DNA of 64,000 nt from an uncultured Paracoccaceae bacterium (lineage in GTDB: Bacteria > Pseudomonadota > Alphaproteobacteria > Rhodobacterales > Rhodobacteraceae), in assembly GCA_947495295.1 (NCBI GenBank), contig CANLYJ010000001.1, positions 868,001 through 932,000 of the forward strand, given 5' to 3'. The notes beneath the pieces were generated by a model that saw nothing but the letters and a program-made list of their open reading frames with translations, searched no databases and was not told the DNA's origin. Shown here in pieces: positions 14,917 through 23,492 of the stretch. A program made the translations under genes and the position numbers. The stretch's first letter is position 1. Each line of letters opens with the position of its first letter.

Positions 14917-15960
14917 ATGGATGAAGCTGCGATTGGTTTGGGCATCTCGCATGCGGCGCTGGGCGCGTATCTGGAAGATGCCATTGAAGGGTTCACGGCG
15001 CTTGGTACTGTGACGAAATTTGGCACGGGTCAGTCAAACCCCACTTACAAGCTGGAGGCTGCAAGCGGCACATATGTGCTGCGCAGCAAACCATCGGGCA
15101 AGCTGCTGCCCTCGGCCCACGCAGTTGATCGCGAGTTTCGCGTGATGCAGGCCTTGGCGGGCACAGATGTCCCGGTGCCACAGATGCTGCATCTTGCGGG
15201 GGATGATGTGTCGCCAAGTGGTCGTGCGTTTTTTGTGATGCGGTTCATGGATGGCAAGATTTATTGGGATCCGGCCTTGCCCGAAGTTGATCAACCGACC
15301 CGGACCGCGATGTATGACGCCATGAATGCGGCCCTTGCGGCGCTGCATGACGTGGATGTTGGCGCGGTTGGCCTTGCCGATTATGGCAAGCCGGGTAACT
15401 ATTTTGCCAGGCAACTGGATCGCTGGGGAAAGCAGTATCTGGCGTCGGTTGATGCGCCTGATCCGCTGATGGCCGGGATCATGGATTGGTTGGCGGCAAG
15501 GATGCCCGCGGATGATGGGCAGATTGCGTTGGTCCATGGCGATTGGCGTCTGGATAACATCATGTTCAAGGCTGATACGCCCCAGATTGAGGGCGTTCTG
15601 GATTGGGAATTGTCAACGCTTGGCCACCCGATGGCAGATTTGGCCTATCAATGCATGCAATGGCGCCTGCCCAATCAAGGAGATATGCGCGGATTGGCGG
15701 GGATTGATCGCGCGGCGTTGGGCATCCCGACAGAGGCCGATTATGTTGCATCTTACGCCCAACGACGTGGACTGGGTGACGTGCAAGATTGGCCGTTTTA
15801 TCTGGTCTTTGCCTTTTTCCGCTTAGCATCAATCCTGGCCGGTGTTGCCGCGCGGGCGGCTGCAGGCAATGCATCAAACCCCGAGATGGCGCGTAAATAC
15901 GGTGCCGCCGTGCCCGCATTGGCAGCGATGGCAACCGCTGTAATGCAGGATGGTGCCTAG
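14917..15960 (+). CDS. APH-family phosphotransferase (ACAD10/11 kinase-domain homologue)
   Basis: 347 residues from ATG 14917 (MDEAAIGLGISH); the frame is open further upstream. Protein-kinase-like aminoglycoside-phosphotransferase fold: nucleotide loop FGTGQSNPTYKL, catalytic loop LVHGDWRLDNIMF, and metal-binding Asp in VLDWELSTLGHP. These match the kinase half of ACAD10/11 more than antibiotic kinases. It is divergent from the acyl-CoA dehydrogenase with a 98-bp gap. Its stop overlaps that of the downstream convergent gene (CTAG). Likely phosphorylates a hydroxy group on an acyl-CoA or related small molecule, not an antibiotic. Confidence 0.85.
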   Translation: MDEAAIGLGISHAALGAYLEDAIEGFTALGTVTKFGTGQSNPTYKLEAASGTYVLRSKPSGKLLPSAHAVDREFRVMQALAGTDVPVPQMLHLAGDDVSPSGRAFFVMRFMDGKIYWDPALPEVDQPTRTAMYDAMNAALAALHDVDVGAVGLADYGKPGNYFARQLDRWGKQYLASVDAPDPLMAGIMDWLAARMPADDGQIALVHGDWRLDNIMFKADTPQIEGVLDWELSTLGHPMADLAYQCMQWRLPNQGDMRGLAGIDRAALGIPTEADYVASYAQRRGLGDVQDWPFYLVFAFFRLASILAGVAARAAAGNASNPEMARKYGAAVPALAAMATAVMQDGA

Positions 15961-16172
15961 CTGAGCCAGACCCCGATGATAACGGCCATCAGTCCGATCA
16001 TGGAAATGAACAGCGCGCCAAGGTTAATCGGGAGGATCATGCCCACCCGTGCGCGCAATTCTTCATCGCTGAGCCCGGCCTTTTTCGCGCGGCTGACGGC
16101 AACGATGCTATAGACAATCCCTGCAAGCCCCAATAGCGAAAGCGCAGTTCCGCCCCAGACGACAAACTCCAT
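15957..16172 (-). CDS. small two-helix membrane protein
   Basis: 71 residues ([15 protein letters not shown]...) with two membrane helices separated by a charged cytoplasmic segment ([18 protein letters not shown]). AAGGGG precedes the ATG at 16172; the longer open frame upstream is not needed. Its layout is that of small conserved roseobacter inner-membrane proteins of unknown function. Convergent with the kinase gene, sharing four bases. Confidence 0.75.
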   Translation of the reverse strand: MEFVVWGGTALSLLGLAGIVYSIVAVSRAKKAGLSDEELRARVGMILPINLGALFISMIGLMAVIIGVWLS

Positions 16173-16285
16173 TTCAATCCCCTTTTGGCTTTTGCGTTGC
16201 GTTATCCTGCGCGCCTTCGTGGTGCAAGGGTTGCAGGTGCTTAGCGCTGCGGCTAGGGAGGGGCACGCCTGCGAGGAGAGCTTTG

Positions 16286-16543
16286 ATGACCGATTCCGTG
16301 ACCGATACGACAACGACCGTTGCAGCACAGGAGTTGCGCCAGTTTATTGAGCGTTTTGAGCGTCTTGAGGCAGAAAAGAAAGATATTGCCGACGCCCAGA
16401 AAGAGGTCATGGCAGAAGCCAAAGGCCGCGGTTACGACACAAAGGTGTTGCGCAAGGTTGTCGCGATCCGCAAACGCGACGCAAACGATCTGGCCGAAGA
16501 AGAAGCCGTGTTGGACATGTATAAAGCCGCACTTGGCATGTAG
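16286..16543 (+). CDS. gapR: GapR-like DUF2312 nucleoid protein
   Basis: 85 residues from ATG 16286, preceded by GAGGAGAG; an in-frame TTG lies three bases upstream. The sequence is DUF2312 from end to end: an N-terminal coiled-coil helix ([18 protein letters not shown]) followed by [19 protein letters not shown], the basic DNA-contact region. In Caulobacter GapR clamps overtwisted DNA ahead of polymerases and is essential or near-essential. Present throughout Alphaproteobacteria, which supports the taxonomic call. Convergent with the next gene, 2 bases apart. Confidence 0.92.
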   Translation: MTDSVTDTTTTVAAQELRQFIERFERLEAEKKDIADAQKEVMAEAKGRGYDTKVLRKVVAIRKRDANDLAEEEAVLDMYKAALGM

Positions 16544-16545
16544 CC

Positions 16546-17457
16546 CTAGGTGAAGGGCAGCAGCAGCCGTACCCCGGCCATCTGGCCAATGTAATCGACG
16601 TCCTCGTCATACATTGCGGTCATCTGTGCGATCATGTCGGGGTCAAGTTCTGGCAAGTTGATTTCGTCCTCGATCTCTTCCTCCAGCGCATGGGTCTCCC
16701 AGATTTCGGCAATCATTTCGTGCCGTGCCGCGTTAGAGCTTGGTGGATTGGCAAGGAGTTGCTTGTTTAACAAAGCCATCCCTTCCTGCGATATGATTGA
16801 GGACAACATATCGAGCCCGCCAGCGATGTTTGTATAATGATCCACGCCAGAGATCTCGCGGATCAGTTGTTCCCATAGCAGGGGACTGTCCTCGTGACAC
16901 CAGACCGTCAGCGGGATATCTGGAACGGCCATTTTCAGTCGGCGCACCATGTCCGACCATTTGATTTCTTGCGGCTGCATGATGCCAAGATATTCGGCGA
17001 TTGAGGTCGTGCTGGACCGTTCGAAAGCCTCTTGCAGGAATGTTGCTGGATTACGGACCGCCAAAAACAGGGTGATGTCATCCCCTTCGAACAGGTTTGA
17101 AAGCGCCCGCGTTTTCGTGTCGACCTGACTGTAAAGCAGTCCATGATCAAAAATGCGGTTTGGCACGCAGATGAAATTGTCGTTGCTGAAAACGGCCCGT
17201 TCAATATCGTCATTTTCGATGATGGTATCGAGCAGGATGTCACGTACATCTGGCGCCGGTTTGGAGCCATCAAGTGCGCTAATGGCTTCGCGGATCAAGC
17301 TGCGATAGCGGCCGGGCCCCGGCACAGCGATCCCTTCAGCAAGCAGGCCATTAGCGTTCTTGAGGATCGATTTGAGAAGTCGGTCACTTGCTGTGCAGTT
17401 TGCGCCGATATGGAATGCGATCTGCATATGCGAAGAAGCCTTGGTTGCCTGCGTCAT
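16546..17457 (-). CDS. sulfotransferase-like protein with degenerate P-loop
   Basis: 303 residues. The N-terminal strand-loop MQIAFHIGANCTASDRLL occupies the position of the PAPS-binding loop of roseobacter sulfotransferase-like proteins (usually HIGxHKTGTT...), but the Lys and the Gly-Thr-Thr are missing. The segment LFLAVRNPATFLQEAFE resembles the 3'-phosphate-binding stretch (..RNP..). The C-terminal ~60 residues are strongly acidic (ALEEEIEDEINLPELDP). I cannot assign a substrate; catalytic activity is doubtful given the altered loop. The start could also be the ATG at 17427. No strong ribosome-binding site is visible at either. Confidence 0.65.
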   Translation of the reverse strand: MTQATKASSHMQIAFHIGANCTASDRLLKSILKNANGLLAEGIAVPGPGRYRSLIREAISALDGSKPAPDVRDILLDTIIENDDIERAVFSNDNFICVPNRIFDHGLLYSQVDTKTRALSNLFEGDDITLFLAVRNPATFLQEAFERSSTTSIAEYLGIMQPQEIKWSDMVRRLKMAVPDIPLTVWCHEDSPLLWEQLIREISGVDHYTNIAGGLDMLSSIISQEGMALLNKQLLANPPSSNAARHEMIAEIWETHALEEEIEDEINLPELDPDMIAQMTAMYDEDVDYIGQMAGVRLLLPFT

Positions 17458-17577
17458 CGCATCATAGTTGGATTTCTGGACAGTTAAACTGGTTTCAGGT
17501 TGGTCAACGGATGTGGCGCGGCACGGTTGTCCCGTGCCAGCTGAGCCGCCAATATTGCCCCATAAACCTGGATTTGC

Positions 17578-17868
17578 CTATTTCAGGTCATCGTCAAAAA
17601 CGAAATCATCTTCAACGGACGCCTCTGCTGGTGCGTCAGGCTCATCATCGTCACCGCCACCATCGCTGGATGCGACAACAGCACCCAAGATGACCAAAGC
17701 TGCAACTGGAAGGACCCATCCTGGCAGAGCGTTATCGGGCGTATCCTGGATTGTGACCGGCTGCCTTTCGACGATGACGTCAGCAAGCCCGCCTGCAATT
17801 GTGGTGTTTGGTAATATCGTGGCTGCAATCGCTGTCGCAGCAACTAATCTGTAATTTCTGTTGAACAT
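17578..17868 (-). CDS. small exported or membrane-anchored acidic protein
   Basis: 96 residues. N-terminal signal peptide (RNYRLVAATAIAATILP, cleavage near TIAGG), a second hydrophobic helix at about 48-66 (LPGWVLPVAALVILGAVVAS), then a Gly/Asp/Glu-rich tail (DGGGDDDEPDAPAEAS). Not recognised as a named family; similar layouts are common for small roseobacter envelope proteins. GGCACGG/CCGTGCC at 17520-17538 is a 7-bp hairpin downstream and may mark its transcript end. Confidence 0.65.
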   Translation of the reverse strand: MFNRNYRLVAATAIAATILPNTTIAGGLADVIVERQPVTIQDTPDNALPGWVLPVAALVILGAVVASSDGGGDDDEPDAPAEASVEDDFVFDDDLK

Positions 17869-18758
17869 GGTTTTTCCATTTGACTGATTAACGCCACTTC
17901 TTGTGGCGATTTGGTTGACGTGGTGTCAACTCACCGTTTTGGCCCTGGGGGCCGGCTTTGACTGGCGTCATTGGGCCGGCCAATTTGGTGTTATTCCGGG
18001 CCTCTCATTTTGTTTCGTATTGTCACGAAACCCGCTATTCGTAGGACTACGCGCCAGATTTCCCTTGGCTGAGGCAGTCTTAGCCCAAGGCCGATTCGTA
18101 TTTTCGCCCAACGCGACGCTTCTGTTGTCTCCCTGCTTTCCAGTGTGCGGCTCTCTGTTTTCGTGCAACGAAGAAAGCGGATTAACTATTAATTTCTCGT
18201 TGAAAAAATTGATGTTTTTTTCGATTCTGGCAAGATTGTGGCGTTTGTGACACAATCCTTAGGTGATTAGTCTGTAGGTAGCACCCTTTTTACATGCATC
18301 ATTAGATCCGTGCTGGAACTGCTATTATGACGATTTTAAGGCATAATTGGCGTGTAATTGGCAACATTTCGAGTCCTCAAGGGAATCCGATGCAGATAGG
18401 CGAACAATCGCTTACCTCTTTGTGAGTGGTGTTAACGTTGCATTCATGTTGCGACTTGACCGAATCAAATTCGCTGCCTTTAAGCGAGACACGGAATTGG
18501 GTTTTTCTGTGTCACAAGTGTATTGTTTGAACGAGTATCGGAGACCTTTTTGATCCGACAGATTAGTTACCAGACGTTAACCATAAGCACGCCATATGGT
18601 CGCATCGGTGCGGCGTTTTATTGCGCTCGCCGTCCAAGTTTTAATCACAGCAAGCGGCATCGACGAAAACCCCCACAAAACTTCCTTAACAGAACAAAAC
18701 GCTGTCAGGCATCGATCAGTTTTTAGCGGGCCATAGCACCGTCACGAGGAGCCTTTTT
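17869..18758. promoter_or_regulatory. 890-bp non-coding leader upstream of the large surface protein
   Basis: The longest gene-free stretch in the window. It is visibly AT-richer than flanking genes from about 18150 to 18700. Open frames at 17903-18250 (+) and 17968-18255 (-) overlap each other, lack ribosome-binding sites and have no recognisable composition. An imperfect hairpin lies at about 18063-18090 (CTTGGCT...AGCCCAAG). It probably carries promoter and regulatory sites for the rightward adhesin-like gene and may give a long 5' untranslated region. GAGGAG at 18747-18752 is a ribosome-binding site for the ATG at 18759. Confidence 0.5.
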
Positions 18759-21700
18759 ATGACATATCAGAGATTTAGTTGGACCGCATTTACCGAGCAC
18801 GATTTGCTGGATTCCGGGTCGGGTGGCGGCTCGATCTCGGTCGGTAGCTCGTTCCTGATGGGAAGCCAACCGTCGGTGACATTGTCCGTGCGCGATGATG
18901 ATGACCGACTGAGCGGCGACCACGGCGAGACCGCCACAGATGGCGGTCAGCGAGCATATGTCGACGGCCATCAGATCCCGCACCGCGATATGTATGTCGA
19001 AAAAGTCTTCTCTGTTCGTGGCTCTGACGGGGTGACATATCAGCTCGCTGAAATTGAGATCGAGGGCTACAGCGCCCCTGGTAAGGGCGATGACTTTTTC
19101 TCGTTCGTTGGGGCGGTGCCGCCAGCGGGTGTGACATTGACAGTGATCGATTGCGTCAATGTGACGGGCCATGGCATCAAATATGCCGACCTGAGCGCGA
19201 CGCCACCCGAAGATGGCGATACGCCGCCCGCGCCAGAGGTTTGCGTGCTGACCTTTAACGAATTGTCGCGCGGTGAGGTTGTCAGCGATCAATATGCTGA
19301 TCTTGGTATCCATATTGAGGCGCAGCGGTCAGGCCAAAGCTTTGGCCAATCCCATAACGATGCGATGATCTTTGATACAAGTTCCCCAACGGGCGGTGAT
19401 TGGGATCTGTCTTATCAAGGGCGCGGGAACGCGCTGATCATTTCCGAAGACAACGACTCGCACGATCCAGACGATAATTTGCACGGTGGCGGTATCAAGT
19501 TCCGATTTGATACCCCAACTGACATTGTCAGTCTTGTTGTTTTGGACGCAGAGCAGGGTGGGGCGATCTATACCCGCGTTAAGGGCGGCGCGTGGGAGCG
19601 CGTCACGATCCCCTGTGACAGCAACAACGGCGCGCAAACGATCCAAATCAACGCCGATGATGTGTCAGAGATGTATGTCTATCTTTGCGGAACCGGTGCG
19701 ATTGATGATCTGAAATTTTTAAAACCTGTTGCGCTGGGCGCGCTGACCGGGCGGTATTTCCGCGATGAAAACAATGATGGTCTCGACAATGATGGCAGCA
19801 ATAACGGGTATTCTGATATCTGTGTTGAACTTTTGGATGCTGCTGGCGACCCGACAGGCGCCATGACGACAACCGACGCAGCAGGCAATTACAGTTTCAC
19901 GGGTCTGGTTGCTGGAACGTACGGTGTCCGATTTGTTGATGAGAAGTCTGGCCGGGCACTGATCGCGGCCAATGTTGGCAACGATGATCGTATCGACAGC
20001 GACGCGATAGCGATCAATCAGACCACCTCGCAGATTTCAGGTATTTCCGTGGTTTCCGGCCAGACGACCAAAGACAATGATGCCGGTGTGGCCTGCAAGC
20101 CATGTGAAGCACCCGGCGCAAAGAAGATTGATTTCAACGGCTTATCGGCCGGTGACGTTCCGACAAACGTAGATGATGTCGTCACGATTTCGGTACAACG
20201 CTTCACCAATCGCCATGATGATACCGGTGTTACAGGTGAGGCGATGGCATTTGACACCGAAGCGCCAACCGGCGGTGACGCTGATCTTGGTTACAACGGT
20301 CAGGGCAATGTCCTGATCATCTCTGAAGATGGCGACAGCAATGATCCTGATGACAATTGGGCTGGTGGTATTATTACCTTTGATTTCGCGGCACCATCGG
20401 ACGTGTTTGACCTCAAGGTGATTGATACTGAAGAGGGCGGCAGCGTGTCCCTGTTTGACGCTGACGGGGGCTTGATCAAGACCGTTGATTTACCCAATCT
20501 GGGGAATGCCGAAGTGGCCCAGGTTCTGATTGATGCATCAGGTGTCAGCCAGATGGTTGTCACGCTGAACGGTTCGGGCGCGATTGACGATATTTGCTAT
20601 GTGCCCCCGGTTATGACCGCATCGCTCGGCGGCCGGTATTTCATGGATGTGAATGACAATGATGTGCAGGATGCCGAGGATATGGCCGCTGCAGGCGCAA
20701 CAGTTGTCTTGCGCAAGGATGGTGCTGTTGTCGCAAGAACGACAACCGATGAGGATGGGTTTTATCTGTTCGAAGGCCTGACGCCCGGTGATGGCTATCG
20801 GGTCCGCTTTATTGATACCGGCGAGGGCAAGTCGTTTGTTGCTGGCAATATCGGCGATGATGACACGATCGACAGCGATGTGGTCCGCGTTGGCGGTGCC
20901 GGGAACGGCAATACCGGTCGCATTTCACTGGCACCGGGCGAAGACAAGCGGAACGTGGATGCAGGTATCGAAGAGCTTGCCACGGCGTCATTGGGTGGTC
21001 GTGTTTTTGTTGATAGCAATGATGATGATCAGGATGACAATAACGGTGACGAGGCTGGTGTTGGCGATGTGACGGTGATCCTGCTGGATGCGGCGGGTGT
21101 TGAGGTTGCGACGCAGGTGACGGGCGCGGATGGGTCTTATCTGTTCACGGATTTGGCTGCGGGTGATTACCGTGTTGTGTTCCCCACGGATGTGGATGGC
21201 CGTGTGTTGGTGGGCCAGGATGTGGGGGCGGATGTCTCTGACAGTGATGCCGCTCAGGACAGTGGTGCGACGGATCTGATCGCGGTGGCGATTGGCGATG
21301 CGATCCGCGATGTGGATGCGGGGGTCGCCGATCCTGGCACGGCGTCATTGGCGGGCCGGATCTTTATGGATGGCAATGGCAATGATGTTGACGATGCCGA
21401 GATGGGTGTCGCGGATCAGCTTGTTGTGCTGCGTGATGAAACGGGTGCGGAGGTTGCGCGCACGACCACCGATGACAGCGGGGCCTATGGGTTCAGCGGT
21501 CTGGCTGCGGGTGATTATGTGGTTGTGTTCCCGACGGTGACGCCGGATGGCCAAGTGCTTGTGGCCCAGGATGTTGGCGCGGATGACACGATTGACAGCG
21601 ATGCCGATCAGGGGACCGGTGCGACCGCCCCGATCAGCCTGGCGATTGGCGACGCCGTGACGGATGTGGATGCCGGGGTGGTTGATCCTGGTACGGCGTC

Positions 21701-23384
21701 ATTGGCAGGCAGGTTCTTTGTTGATGAGAATCGCGATGATTTGGAGGATGCGGACGATACGGCAGTGTCCCAAGCGACCGTTCAGCTATTGCTGGCAGGG
21801 GTTGTGATTGCGACCACAACGACAAATGCGGCGGGCGCTTATCTGTTCACTGATTTGGATGCGGGTGAATATGAGGTACGGTTTATTAACCCGACGGCGC
21901 TGAGTTTTGTGACGCCCAATGTCGGCGATGACGAAAGGATCGACAGCGATGCAACTGACAATGGTGACGGCACCGCGACAACGGGCGCAATCACGCTCAG
22001 CGTTGGTGACGCGATCACGGATGTAGATGTTGGTGTTGCGGACTCTGGCACCGCATCGATTGGCGATACTGTTTTTGTTGATGTGAACCGCAATGGTGTT
22101 TTTGATGAGGGCGATACGACCGTATCGAATGCCGCTGTTCGCCTTTTTGATGATACGGGTGCGCAAATCGCTGAAACCGTGACAGATGATGACGGCAACT
22201 ATCTGTTCGATGGGTTGTTGGCGGGCAACTATTCCGTTGGGTTTGACGCTGTCGACGGTTTCGATTTCACCGCGACCGATGCTGGTGACGATGACGCGAT
22301 TGACAGCGATGCGGATGCCGGGACTGGACAGACGGGCCTAATCGCGCTTGGGATCGGTGAAAACAACGATACGGTTGATGCTGGTCTGACCATCGAATTG
22401 CCACCGGAGGCGGGCGATGACACGGGCGGCGTATGTGCGTTGGAAACGACAACGATTGATGTGCTGGCGAATGACAGCGATCCAGAGGGTGACACCGTGA
22501 CGATCGCAACTGTCAACGGTGTTGCATTGCAGGTTGGCGAACAAACGACACTTGCCAGCGGCGCGGTGGTGACCCTGAACGCGGATGCAACGCTGGACTA
22601 TGATAGCAGTGATGCTGTCTATGACGGTGTGCCTGCATCTGAGTTGCCAATCGGCACGACAGTTGTCGATAGCTTTGCCTACACCGTGACGGATGGTGAT
22701 GGAGGTGTAGGGGAGGCGACTGTTTCGGTGGATGTGAAGGGAGCGTTGAACACGATTGAAACGATTATGGCGTCGCTTCCTGATGCGGCGGTTGTTGTCC
22801 AACGTGGTTTTGCCCCGGGCCTTGGCTATGCGTCGACCGTTGACGGGACAGGCGATGAACGCTTTGACGGCATATTTATCGAGGACGCTTATTGCATTGA
22901 GCGGACAGAAAAGTTCATCTCTGGCATAGACGTGACGATGGATGTCAGGGCCGGTGTGGCCAGCGAAGTTGACGACGGCATATTCACTAACAATGTTGTT
23001 GAGAACATTGATGCGATCAACTGGATGTTGAATCAGGATTTCACGTCGCAGAGTAACGGCGACACCACTGGCAATGGTGCTGGCCAGAACTATACCGAGG
23101 CTGAGATCCAGCACGCCATTTGGGGGTTGAGCGACGGCGACTCCGAGTTCAAGTTCCCGGAGGTTGCCAACAACACGTATAATGGCACGCAAGCGAATGT
23201 GGATGAGCTATTGGTCCTGGCTATCGCCGAGGGTGATGGCTTTGTTGCCAGTGAGGGTGATCTGATGACGCTGATCCTTGACCCGACCGAGGTGCAAGCA
23301 GGCTTTAGTGAGGCGGATGACTATGATCAGGCCTTCATCATTACGGTTGCCTATGATGATTTGTTGCAGGATTGCGTGTGCTGA
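18759..23384 (+). CDS. large SdrB-repeat surface protein with C-terminal thioester-like domain
   Basis: 1541 acidic residues. Order: unique N-terminus (1-145, no signal peptide); two copies of a beta-sandwich module (~150-325 and ~450-620, each ending in a GAIDD motif); six SdrB/CNA-B-like repeats of ~115-120 residues (one at ~328-445, five at 621-1212) with Ca-type loops such as FVDVNRNGVFDEGD and the ending DSDAD...VDAGV; a cadherin/VCBS-like domain (~1215-1325, LANDSDPEGDTV); and a C-terminal domain with AYCIE (Cys1379) and IQHAIWGLSDG (Gln1451). The last pair matches the Cys and Gln of internal thioester adhesin domains. No LPXTG or RTX repeats are seen. Export is probably by a one-step system such as type I secretion. 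Likely adhesin. Confidence 0.85.
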   Translation: MTYQRFSWTAFTEHDLLDSGSGGGSISVGSSFLMGSQPSVTLSVRDDDDRLSGDHGETATDGGQRAYVDGHQIPHRDMYVEKVFSVRGSDGVTYQLAEIEIEGYSAPGKGDDFFSFVGAVPPAGVTLTVIDCVNVTGHGIKYADLSATPPEDGDTPPAPEVCVLTFNELSRGEVVSDQYADLGIHIEAQRSGQSFGQSHNDAMIFDTSSPTGGDWDLSYQGRGNALIISEDNDSHDPDDNLHGGGIKFRFDTPTDIVSLVVLDAEQGGAIYTRVKGGAWERVTIPCDSNNGAQTIQINADDVSEMYVYLCGTGAIDDLKFLKPVALGALTGRYFRDENNDGLDNDGSNNGYSDICVELLDAAGDPTGAMTTTDAAGNYSFTGLVAGTYGVRFVDEKSGRALIAANVGNDDRIDSDAIAINQTTSQISGISVVSGQTTKDNDAGVACKPCEAPGAKKIDFNGLSAGDVPTNVDDVVTISVQRFTNRHDDTGVTGEAMAFDTEAPTGGDADLGYNGQGNVLIISEDGDSNDPDDNWAGGIITFDFAAPSDVFDLKVIDTEEGGSVSLFDADGGLIKTVDLPNLGNAEVAQVLIDASGVSQMVVTLNGSGAIDDICYVPPVMTASLGGRYFMDVNDNDVQDAEDMAAAGATVVLRKDGAVVARTTTDEDGFYLFEGLTPGDGYRVRFIDTGEGKSFVAGNIGDDDTIDSDVVRVGGAGNGNTGRISLAPGEDKRNVDAGIEELATASLGGRVFVDSNDDDQDDNNGDEAGVGDVTVILLDAAGVEVATQVTGADGSYLFTDLAAGDYRVVFPTDVDGRVLVGQDVGADVSDSDAAQDSGATDLIAVAIGDAIRDVDAGVADPGTASLAGRIFMDGNGNDVDDAEMGVADQLVVLRDETGAEVARTTTDDSGAYGFSGLAAGDYVVVFPTVTPDGQVLVAQDVGADDTIDSDADQGTGATAPISLAIGDAVTDVDAGVVDPGTASLAGRFFVDENRDDLEDADDTAVSQATVQLLLAGVVIATTTTNAAGAYLFTDLDAGEYEVRFINPTALSFVTPNVGDDERIDSDATDNGDGTATTGAITLSVGDAITDVDVGVADSGTASIGDTVFVDVNRNGVFDEGDTTVSNAAVRLFDDTGAQIAETVTDDDGNYLFDGLLAGNYSVGFDAVDGFDFTATDAGDDDAIDSDADAGTGQTGLIALGIGENNDTVDAGLTIELPPEAGDDTGGVCALETTTIDVLANDSDPEGDTVTIATVNGVALQVGEQTTLASGAVVTLNADATLDYDSSDAVYDGVPASELPIGTTVVDSFAYTVTDGDGGVGEATVSVDVKGALNTIETIMASLPDAAVVVQRGFAPGLGYASTVDGTGDERFDGIFIEDAYCIERTEKFISGIDVTMDVRAGVASEVDDGIFTNNVVENIDAINWMLNQDFTSQSNGDTTGNGAGQNYTEAEIQHAIWGLSDGDSEFKFPEVANNTYNGTQANVDELLVLAIAEGDGFVASEGDLMTLILDPTEVQAGFSEADDYDQAFIITVAYDDLLQDCVC
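20619..22395 (+). repeat. five consecutive SdrB-like coding repeats
   Basis: Units begin at 20619, 20985, 21342, 21696 and 22053, each opening with an Ala-Ser-Leu/Ile-Gly/Ala codon block and spaced 354-366 bases. The second to fourth are most alike at DNA level (for example GCGTCATTGG at each unit start), suggesting recent duplication or gene conversion. A sixth, separated unit starts near 19740. Confidence 0.85.
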
Positions 23385-23405
23385 TCTGATAACATAACCA
23401 TTGAA

Positions 23406-23440
23406 AGAGGGGCTGCGACTTCACAGCCCCTCTATTCTTT
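23406..23440 (+). terminator. rho-independent terminator after the surface-protein gene
   Basis: AGAGGGGCTG and CAGCCCCTCT form a perfect 10-bp stem (23406-23415, 23424-23433) with an 8-nt loop, followed by ATTCTTTT. It starts 22 bases after the stop codon, so the surface-protein transcript probably ends here. Confidence 0.85.
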
Positions 23441-23492
23441 TGCGATGGTCTTACAGACTTTCCGTGAGGGTCTCGATCGGGTGGGGTTGGTT

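Noticed and set aside
14917..15960. Aminoglycoside resistance kinase
   Set aside because: The APH fold is shared, but the paired ACAD10/11-type dehydrogenase and the sequence blocks point to acyl-CoA metabolism.
17903..18255. Overlapping frames on both strands in the long leader
   Set aside because: Both span nearly the same bases, lack ribosome-binding sites and show no family features; more likely chance openings in non-coding DNA.
20619..22395. Possible CRISPR-like or satellite repeat
   Set aside because: The periodicity is ~357 bases and in frame with the protein; it is a coding domain repeat.
22338..23192. 284-residue open frame on the minus strand inside the surface-protein gene
   Set aside because: Wholly antisense to a long, domain-rich gene; caused by the acidic, biased codon use of the SdrB region. 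No ribosome-binding site or recognisable sequence.
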